A stretch of DNA of 64,000 nt from Aureliella helgolandensis. GTDB taxonomy: Bacteria; Planctomycetota; Planctomycetia; Pirellulales; Pirellulaceae. A program made the position numbers and the translations under genes. Below the pieces are notes generated by a model that saw nothing but the letters and a program-made list of their open reading frames with translations, made no database searches and was not told where the DNA came from. The stretch is taken from assembly GCF_007752135.1 (NCBI RefSeq), contig NZ_CP036298.1, positions 6,688,501-6,752,500 of the forward strand. Direction: 5' to 3'. Below, piece by piece: positions 58,585 through 64,000 of this stretch. Numbering within the stretch: the stretch's first letter is position 1; each line of letters starts with the position of its first letter.

Positions 58585-59319
58585 ATGCGTGTTTTGTCCG
58601 TGTTGGTTTTGCTAGCGATTTTCGGAGCAAATCAAGTTTCTGCGGGTGTTGTGACTTCCAATGTAATTTTTGGGACCGGAGTCACAAATGGCTCCTTTAC
58701 GGTGGCTCAGGCTGGAGGAGTCGAACTTGGCTTGCGTGCTAAACTGCGTTACAACGCAGCCGGAAACCCTGAAAACACCTTCAACGAAATCGGTCCAGGC
58801 AAGTACGCATTTGATCCTGGCGTCGCGCCGACTCAACCTGCGACAAGAGGTGTTTGGAGTTATGAGTGGTCGATCAATTCTGATTTCGATGGTACTAGTG
58901 GATTCAAGTTGGACGACCTGACCTATTCGCTTTCCATGACTTCGACCAATGGAGCTTCTTTGGCAGCTAGCGATATTATCAATCAATTTCCCTTTAATCC
59001 CTTTGCTGACCATGCCATCGGAAACTCGTCAACAGCAGAAGGCGCAGGCACCGTTGCTAATCTTTTTAACTATAACAATTTGATTGCAAACAACACATTG
59101 GCCCAAAACTCCTGGCGTGCTGACTTGTATGCAAACAATTATGACCCAACGCTGACAGGTACTTACACTTATACACTTTCCGCATTCCACAACGGCAACC
59201 AAGTCGTCTCAACTTCGATCGACGTTTTGGTCGGCGTGGTTCCTGAGCCAACCAGCTTGATGATTTTTTCGTCGATGATTGGAATGATGATCGTTCCATT
59301 TCGTCACCGAAGAAAATAG
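58585..59319 (+). CDS. PEP-CTERM sorting domain protein
   Basis: 244 residues. Signal peptide (MRVLSVLVLLAIFGANQVSA), a Thr/Ser/Asn-rich beta body and a terminal sorting signal: VPEPTS at about 219-224, a hydrophobic helix and FRHRRK. A likely exosortase substrate secreted to the envelope. The body shares no recognised domain with the other PEP-CTERM protein. It lies between direct repeats and has its own terminator. Confidence 0.92.
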   Translation: MRVLSVLVLLAIFGANQVSAGVVTSNVIFGTGVTNGSFTVAQAGGVELGLRAKLRYNAAGNPENTFNEIGPGKYAFDPGVAPTQPATRGVWSYEWSINSDFDGTSGFKLDDLTYSLSMTSTNGASLAASDIINQFPFNPFADHAIGNSSTAEGAGTVANLFNYNNLIANNTLAQNSWRADLYANNYDPTLTGTYTYTLSAFHNGNQVVSTSIDVLVGVVPEPTSLMIFSSMIGMMIVPFRHRRK

Positions 59320-59359
59320 TGTCCGATATAGCTCTCGATGAGCAAAGTCTTCATTTCGA

Positions 59360-59392
59360 AACCAGTAATCCACATCGGATTGCTGGTTTTTT
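59360..59392 (+). terminator. Rho-independent terminator
   Basis: AACCAGTAATCC pairs with GGATTGCTGGTT (one wobble) and is followed by a run of T. Ends the second PEP-CTERM gene. Confidence 0.88.
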
Positions 59393-59429
59393 CGTGAAAT
59401 CATAAGCGATCTACGGGGACAGAGCACAT

Positions 59430-59700
59430 TGATGCTTGGACTAGCAGCGTGGTATGTCTCTCAAACACGCGTCTGCAAGGCAACTTTTCGCGTATTTAGC
59501 GTCTTTCGCGGTTCCTCTTCTCTGGTGGCCACAGCATGCCCCAAACGATCTATAACCGCGAAAGATGCGAAATACGCGAAATGAAGATGGGTGGGGACGG
59601 TAAAGGCGGGACACATACGCTGCCAGCTTTCGTGTCTCCAAGCTTTAACGTGGTTGTCTAACATCCGTTGCTCGTACCTGCGATCTCACGATGCTTGGTG
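59430..59700. repeat. Family B repeat, full copy
   Basis: Begins GACTAGCAGCGTGGTA, has TTTCGCGTATTTAGCGTCTT then TCGCGGTTCC, the inverted ATAACCGCGAAAGATGCGAA arm, and ends near CTCACGATGCTTGG. It matches 58024-58380 and lies between the terminator and N-acyltransferase copy 3. Confidence 0.88.
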
Positions 59701-59715
59701 AATAAATGGGAACGC

Positions 59716-60555
59716 CTAGCAACTCAACTCCTGCAGGTACTGAGACGTCTCTTCGGTCCATGCGGTTTGCTGCATGTCACTAGCGGTGAATGGTTCACCA
59801 AACAATCGCTCGTGAATGCTCGTTCCCTTGAGGCGTTCGAAATTCATCACGAGAGCAACCGCCGGATTTCCCTCGGCGTAGGGACAACTCTTCAGACCGC
59901 CAAATTGCTCGAATCCCAATGCACGCTTGTAGAATCTGGCGTGTCGCGGGTGGGTGGCAAGCACCAGTCCGTTCATTCCGCGAGACTGAGCCACTTGAAC
60001 GACCAGGCAGGACAAACGGCCAATAACATTTCTGAAGCGGGTTGGAGAATCACGGCGATCAGCCAGACAGCCAATTTCGGCTACCTTCAATCCGTTCTGC
60101 CGCTGAAATTCAATTTCCTCCGCGTACATCGACTCCATGGGCAATCCCGAGGGATTATCGGCAATCATGGTCAGTGTGGAAATAACCTCCCCTACATACT
60201 TAGCCACAAAAACTTCAGTCGTGGGCAAGAGATGATAGGGGGTTCTACGAATCCCCTCCTCATTTCTGGCAGTTAGGCCAGCTGAGACATAGGCTTCGTA
60301 CAATAGACGAAAGGCTGCATTGAGCTCGGTTCTCGTCCTAGCCAATGCAACTTCAATTTCAGGGTATTTCGGAGGAACGACCGGAACGGTAACGTGCCCC
60401 ACGGCAGGGAGTGAGGTAGTGCTGAACACTATGCGACAAGCCTTCAATTGTTGGTGACTGTCATCGCCGGTCCCTTGGGAGTTCTGTTTTATCGCGTTGC
60501 GGCGAAGCCTCCGCCCTAGAGGCCATTCCAGGCTGAAGCTTTTTCGAACCGGCAT
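59716..60555 (-). CDS. FeeM/exosortase-associated N-acyltransferase, copy 3
   Basis: 279 residues, ATG 60555. The first ~65 residues are basic and not conserved with the other copies. Family blocks: LKVAEIGCLADR at 156-167 and ATHPRHARFYKRALGFEQF (about 200-218). A GLPMESMYAEE stretch is also shared with copy 1 (GLPMEALFKAE). It diverges from the export lipoprotein gene, with an intergenic gap of about 257 bp that should hold both promoters. Confidence 0.8.
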   Translation of the reverse strand: MPVRKSFSLEWPLGRRLRRNAIKQNSQGTGDDSHQQLKACRIVFSTTSLPAVGHVTVPVVPPKYPEIEVALARTRTELNAAFRLLYEAYVSAGLTARNEEGIRRTPYHLLPTTEVFVAKYVGEVISTLTMIADNPSGLPMESMYAEEIEFQRQNGLKVAEIGCLADRRDSPTRFRNVIGRLSCLVVQVAQSRGMNGLVLATHPRHARFYKRALGFEQFGGLKSCPYAEGNPAVALVMNFERLKGTSIHERLFGEPFTASDMQQTAWTEETSQYLQELSC

Positions 60556-60812
60556 CTCTCCAAACCTAGGACGGTTTGCGTCCAGTTGACGGGCGTAAGG
60601 CTTCTCTCGCCCAATTCAACTTTACCTCTGAGGTTAGAACTGCCGATTGAAGGGATATTGCGGGTAACACGCAAAGTGACAGACTCCTTGTGGGGGCTTT
60701 CTCCATCCAATCCATTGGGAGTACCCTCATTTGCTAACGTCACAATGGGTAAGAAGCCGATACTTCCCCCAAGCGGTCTTTGTTTGGTGTGGGCGAGAAA
60801 AGGAATTCTCCC

Positions 60813-62099
60813 ATGATTCTTGGTAGAAACACTTGTGCAGTTCAGCGGATTGCATGGTCGATTCTCGTTTTGATGGCTCTCCCATGGGCCACGGGCTGTT
60901 CGACCTTTACATTCAGAATTAAGGGTACGCCGGCGTGCAGCTTGCCTATCGAATGCCGGGCTGAATCCAAACGCTACCTAGAGCGCATCGATGTGACACG
61001 GCTCACGCAACTGCCTCCCGACCACTACCGCCTGGCTGCTGGGGACATTATCGGTGTCACCCTCGATGGTGTCATTCCGCTCCGCGGCATTGACGATCCA
61101 CCGCAATTGGCACCCGTCCATTTCCCGGAAGCGGGCAGCAACCTTCCGCCGGCTATTGGAATCCCTGTCGTCGTTCAAGATAGCGGGTCCATTACCTTGC
61201 CGGCTCTGCAACCATTCTCCGTGGATGGCTTGACTCTCGAAGAAACCGCTGAGCAGATTCGTCAAACGTACTTGGATCGTGGCATCCTCAAGAGTGAAAA
61301 TACGTTTCCCATCGTAACCCTAATCAAGGCTCGTACGGTAAACGTCACGGTCATCCGCGAGGATACTGGCGGGACGGTTGCCCCAGGTGCAAATGATCGC
61401 GATGCCACGGGCGGGCGCATCCAATTGGAAGCCTACCACAACGATGTTTTGACGGCCTTGATGCAAACCGGTGGTTTACCGGGACTTCGAGCGAAGAATG
61501 AAATTCGCATCTATCGCAATGGAGGCTCGCACTCGGGAATGTACATCCCAGCGCCCGTCGTCGATGCCATGGAAGTCAACCAAAGCTTCCCGACGGTGGC
61601 TACGACCAACATGGATGGCCCTGAGACGATCATTCCTCTACGAATTCCACGTGGGAGTCCCATCAACTTCGCTCCTGAAGATGTACTGTTGCACGAAGGA
61701 GACGTGGTCTACGTTCCCAATCGCGATACGGAAGTCTTCTACACCGCGGGCCTGCTTCCCGGCGGAGAGCACTTGTTGCCGCGTGACTACGATGTCGACA
61801 TTTTCGAAGCCATGGCCATCGCCGGCTACTCTTATGGCAATTCACAGTCTGGCGGCGGTGGCGGCATGGTTCCGGCCACTGGCGTTATTCCGTCACAGCT
61901 GTTTGTATTCCGCGAGCTTCCCAATGGTTCGGAGTACACGATCGAGGTTGATTTAGAGAAGGCTGTCGCACTGGACTGCGAACGCATCTATGTCAAGCCA
62001 GGTGATAAGCTACTGCTTCGCTACTCGCCGACGGAAGAAGCCCTGAACTTCGGTATCTTCTCCTTCTTCACCTACGGCATCCGAGAATTATTCCGCTAA
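60813..62099 (+). CDS. Wza-like polysaccharide export lipoprotein
   Basis: 428 residues from ATG 60813; the frame extends to TTG 60780. Signal peptide with lipobox PWATGC, lipidated Cys at about residue 29. Poly_export domain from YRLAAGDIIGVTLDG, then SLBB-type segments (VRPGD-like PEDVLLHEGDVVYV and CERIYVKPGDKLLL). It forms the outer-membrane or periplasmic export channel for exopolysaccharide. It lies 25 kb from the synthesis genes, but a strong terminator marks it as an independent unit. Confidence 0.92.
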   Translation: MILGRNTCAVQRIAWSILVLMALPWATGCSTFTFRIKGTPACSLPIECRAESKRYLERIDVTRLTQLPPDHYRLAAGDIIGVTLDGVIPLRGIDDPPQLAPVHFPEAGSNLPPAIGIPVVVQDSGSITLPALQPFSVDGLTLEETAEQIRQTYLDRGILKSENTFPIVTLIKARTVNVTVIREDTGGTVAPGANDRDATGGRIQLEAYHNDVLTALMQTGGLPGLRAKNEIRIYRNGGSHSGMYIPAPVVDAMEVNQSFPTVATTNMDGPETIIPLRIPRGSPINFAPEDVLLHEGDVVYVPNRDTEVFYTAGLLPGGEHLLPRDYDVDIFEAMAIAGYSYGNSQSGGGGGMVPATGVIPSQLFVFRELPNGSEYTIEVDLEKAVALDCERIYVKPGDKLLLRYSPTEEALNFGIFSFFTYGIRELFR

Positions 62100-62156
62100 G
62101 GAATCAAGCTCTCTGACAATCGGTCTCAATCCCACTTCGACCGCCACTCATCCACA

Positions 62157-62190
62157 CCTTCCCCAGGCATCCTGGGGAAGGCTTTTTTTT
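62157..62190 (+). terminator. Rho-independent terminator
   Basis: Perfect 11-bp stem CCTTCCCCAGG / CCTGGGGAAGG, loop CAT, then eight T after one C. Ends the export gene. Confidence 0.95.
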
Positions 62191-62275
62191 CGTTACTGCT
62201 ATTCAGTAACGCGATCGGCCTGGCAACTGGTTGCGTTGCTACCGTCCAAGAAGGCACCGCAGACGACCGCCAGTT

Positions 62276-62460
62276 TGCGCGTCTTCCGCTTATTCCGCGA
62301 CGACTGCGAACTCCATGAATGCATGCTCACCGTAAAGCGAGTTGTGGAGAGAGGGGGGGACCGCGAAAGACGCAAAATATGCGAAAGAAATGCAGGACGC
62401 GGGGCCCGAGGGGGAGCGTCCGTATGCTCCGACACCTATTGTTTCTTTCGCGGTTGTCTA
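62276..62460. repeat. Family B repeat next to the GxxExxY gene
   Basis: GACCGCGAAAGACGCAAAAT at about 62,369 and the inverted TTTCTTTCGCGGTTGTC at about 62,443, plus a weaker arm near 62,280. The stretch TGCTCACCGTAAAGCGAGTT with its flanks recurs near 63,380. It abuts the 3' end of the GxxExxY gene. Confidence 0.8.
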
Positions 62461-62472
62461 AAACTTCTGGAG

Positions 62473-62859
62473 CTACTTCTTCAGTTGGCGAATTATCCGC
62501 TCCGACTCTACTTGCGGATAATGACCGAAGTTGACAAGCAACCCAAGTTCACAGCCGGTAGCTTTCAAGTAATTATGGACTTGAGCGCGATGCTCGTCCT
62601 TCAGCATTGAGACCGATATGATCTCGACAATGATCTTCTCGAAACAGATAAAATCAGGCTTGAAAATCTGCTGCAACGGTTTGCCTTTGTAAGTTAGCCG
62701 GAGACCAGGCTGCGCAAGGAATGGAACGTTGCAAAGTCCGATTTCTAAGACCAAACATTCCTGATAGACCGCTTCAAGAAATCCACACCCCTTCTCCTTG
62801 TAGACTTCGAACACCGCTCCCATGATCTGATACGACTCGTCTTTGAAGAGTATGCTCAC
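62473..62859 (-). CDS. GxxExxY protein (PD-(D/E)XK-like)
   Basis: 128 residues from GTG. GCGFLEAVYQECL gives the GxxExxY motif; FKPDFICFEKIIVEIISVS is the position of the nuclease core (Asp, then Glu-x-Lys), but the Lys is Ile here (EII), so nuclease activity is doubtful. The C-terminal HRAQVHNYLKATG and LGLLVNFG match the family. Function of the family is not known. Family B repeats lie on both sides, a pattern I associate with such genes in other bacteria. Confidence 0.87.
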   Translation of the reverse strand: MSILFKDESYQIMGAVFEVYKEKGCGFLEAVYQECLVLEIGLCNVPFLAQPGLRLTYKGKPLQQIFKPDFICFEKIIVEIISVSMLKDEHRAQVHNYLKATGCELGLLVNFGHYPQVESERIIRQLKK

Positions 62860-63059
62860 TGGAAAGCTCCAATTGCAAGTCGTTAGCTACCGCGGCTGAA
62901 TTCAGGATCCAGCCGTTGATCCCCTCCCTTTTACTCTAACCGTTTTCGCGGCCTGGGTCCCCTTCGCAGTCGCCCAAACGGCATGAACCAATGCCTACAA
63001 TGAAATAATAGTCTGTGAATGGAAGGACTAGACCGCGCCAGTGCTCTCAGAAAGGCAGA

Positions 63060-63612
63060 CCGCGTCTCCAAGAACAAGAGCGGGAAGCGACCGCGAAAAA
63101 TGCGAAAAACGCGAAAGGAAGAGGGGAAGGGCAGGGTAGGTAGCCGCGAACCACTTGCACTGCCGATTTTCGTTCCTCTCAGTTTTTTTCATGGTTATCA
63201 CCATGGGCTACGCAGTACCGCATGATAAGGCAGAAGGCGCATCCAGGGATTGAGTGGGAAGCGACCGCGAAATACGCTAAAGGAGAAAGGGATGTGCCAG
63301 ATAATGGCGGGTCACTTGCTCTGCCGATTTTCGCTTCTTTCGCTTCTTCCGCGGTTGTCTAAAAATCCATGAATCGATGCTCACTGTGAAGTGAGTTGTG
63401 GAGAGAGGGAACTGACCGCGAAAGATGCGAAACACACGAAAGGAAGAGGGGACGGGGGCGGCAATGGCGGACCACTTGCGCTGCCGATTTTCGATACTCT
63501 CGGTTTTTCGTGGTTTTCAATATGGACTGCGCAGTACACCATGGAAAGGCAGGCGGCGCATCCAGGGATTGAGAGGGAAGTGACCGCGAAATACGCTAAA
63601 TACGCGAAAGAG
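63060..63612. repeat. Two ~210-bp family B repeat units
   Basis: Units at about 63080-63290 and 63410-63612 share GACCGCGAAAnATGCGAAA, CCACTTGC(A/G)CTGCCGATTTT, GGCGCATCCAGGGATTGAG and a terminal GACCGCGAAATACGCTAAA. The interval 63,327-63,358 holds an inverted TTCTTCCGCGGTTGTC arm. The 144-codon frames on both strands here only read repeat DNA. Confidence 0.85.
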
Positions 63613-63643
63613 AAGGAGGGAAGGGGGCCTGCGTTTTGTAGTG

Positions 63644-64000
63644 TTAGGGAATGCCACGGACGATGTGGGGGCCGAGCAGACGACTTATCGGAACCGGTAG
63701 CTTCTTCCAGAGTTCCACCAACTTCTGCTTGCCGCCAGCATCGGGGCGCATGTCTTCCGGGGAGCCCTTGCGTACATAGTATTGCCAAATGGCTGGATGC
63801 GGCTGAGCACCCCACTGGGCTTTGAATTTGTAAGTTCCACTATCTCGGCTGCTGCGTCCAAAATCAAAACACTGGCTACCACGCTCAATAGCGCGGCGCA
63901 ACAAGTTGCGATACATCCACATGTTCGCGTTAGTGCGATTGAATTTGCGCAAGCAACTAGCACTCGGAACTTCGCTGATTTGATTGAGATGAGTTAGCAG
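63644..64000 (-). CDS. FemAB-family PEP-CTERM-associated protein (C-terminal part)
   Basis: The frame is open to the window edge, so this is the last 118 residues of a longer protein. FNRTNANMWMYRNLLRRAI, CFDFGRSSRDSGTYKFK, WGAQPHPAIWQYYV and the terminal KLPVPISRLLGPHIVRG are typical of the FemAB-like (GNAT fold) proteins that accompany exosortase/PEP-CTERM loci. They probably transfer an aminoacyl or similar group to a cell-surface component. It strengthens the case that this end of the window belongs to the exosortase system. Confidence 0.85.
   Translation of the reverse strand: MLTHLNQISEVPSASCLRKFNRTNANMWMYRNLLRRAIERGSQCFDFGRSSRDSGTYKFKAQWGAQPHPAIWQYYVRKGSPEDMRPDAGGKQKLVELWKKLPVPISRLLGPHIVRGIP

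Noticed and set aside
63381-63825. Two 144-codon frames on opposite strands
   Set aside because: Both run through family B repeats and the FemAB gene end; only the FemAB frame has conserved motifs.

Overview
The window looks like a planctomycete chromosome, most likely a Pirellulaceae-type organism. The evidence is a G8/beta-helix/RTX protein with an N-terminal LESRRLL motif (the LEPR-XLL-like signal seen on planctomycete surface proteins), an EpsI-type exosortase partner, two PEP-CTERM proteins, a PEP-CTERM-associated FemAB protein, three paralogous FeeM/exosortase-type N-acyltransferases, frequent GTG and TTG starts and weak Shine-Dalgarno sequences. The taxonomic call is inference. No rRNA, tRNA, CRISPR array or transposase gene was recognised.

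Layout. 1-4.8 kb: the end of an exosortase/TPR/EpsI block. 5.3-35 kb: a large exopolysaccharide cluster, almost all on the plus strand. It holds an initiating sugar transferase fused to a polysaccharide deacetylase, a Wzx-like flippase, a glutamine amidotransferase (AsnB type), a Wzy/O-antigen-ligase-like protein, at least eight glycosyltransferases, a GDSL-carbamoyltransferase fusion, an MBOAT acyltransferase with a membrane-anchored partner, a CapA-like protein, an AsnB-like ATP-pyrophosphatase without its glutaminase domain, and a heparinase/lyase-like protein. 35.8-42.5 kb: a G8/RTX surface protein (minus), wecB, a roughly 517-bp tandem amplification of the 3' end of wecB, and a FkbM methyltransferase. 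43.3-44.7 kb: a small secreted protein and a PEP-CTERM protein. 44.9-53.7 kb: nitroreductase-like protein, two N-acyltransferases, a degenerate receiver protein, a LuxR-type response regulator and a ThiF/E1-like protein. 54.8-57.9 kb: a three-gene DevC/DevA/DevB-like ABC exporter. 58.6-64 kb: a second PEP-CTERM protein, the third N-acyltransferase, a Wza-like export lipoprotein, a GxxExxY protein and the C-terminal end of a FemAB protein.

How it could work together. The early part would build, decorate (deacetylation, carbamoylation, O-acylation, amidation, possibly methylation) and export a surface polysaccharide. The PEP-CTERM proteins would be processed by the exosortase, of which EpsI is the visible partner, and anchored in the cell envelope next to that polymer. 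The N-acyltransferase / ThiF / nitroreductase / ABC exporter / LuxR group may make and export an N-acylated small molecule. That part is hypothesis.

The intergenic spaces are unusually rich in dispersed repeats. Family A has the core CCGCCGCGTGAGCAAGGA. Family B has inverted arms of the type ACCGCGAAAGACGCGAAA and clusters around a GxxExxY gene. A nested palindrome pair with core GGTGTCCGACACC brackets the carbamoyltransferase gene. Several repeats touch gene ends (epsI, wecB), and two glycosylation-related gene remnants lie between intact genes. The flippase/asnB genes and the 26.5-32 kb stretch read as more AT-rich than their neighbours, which suggests exchanged cassettes.
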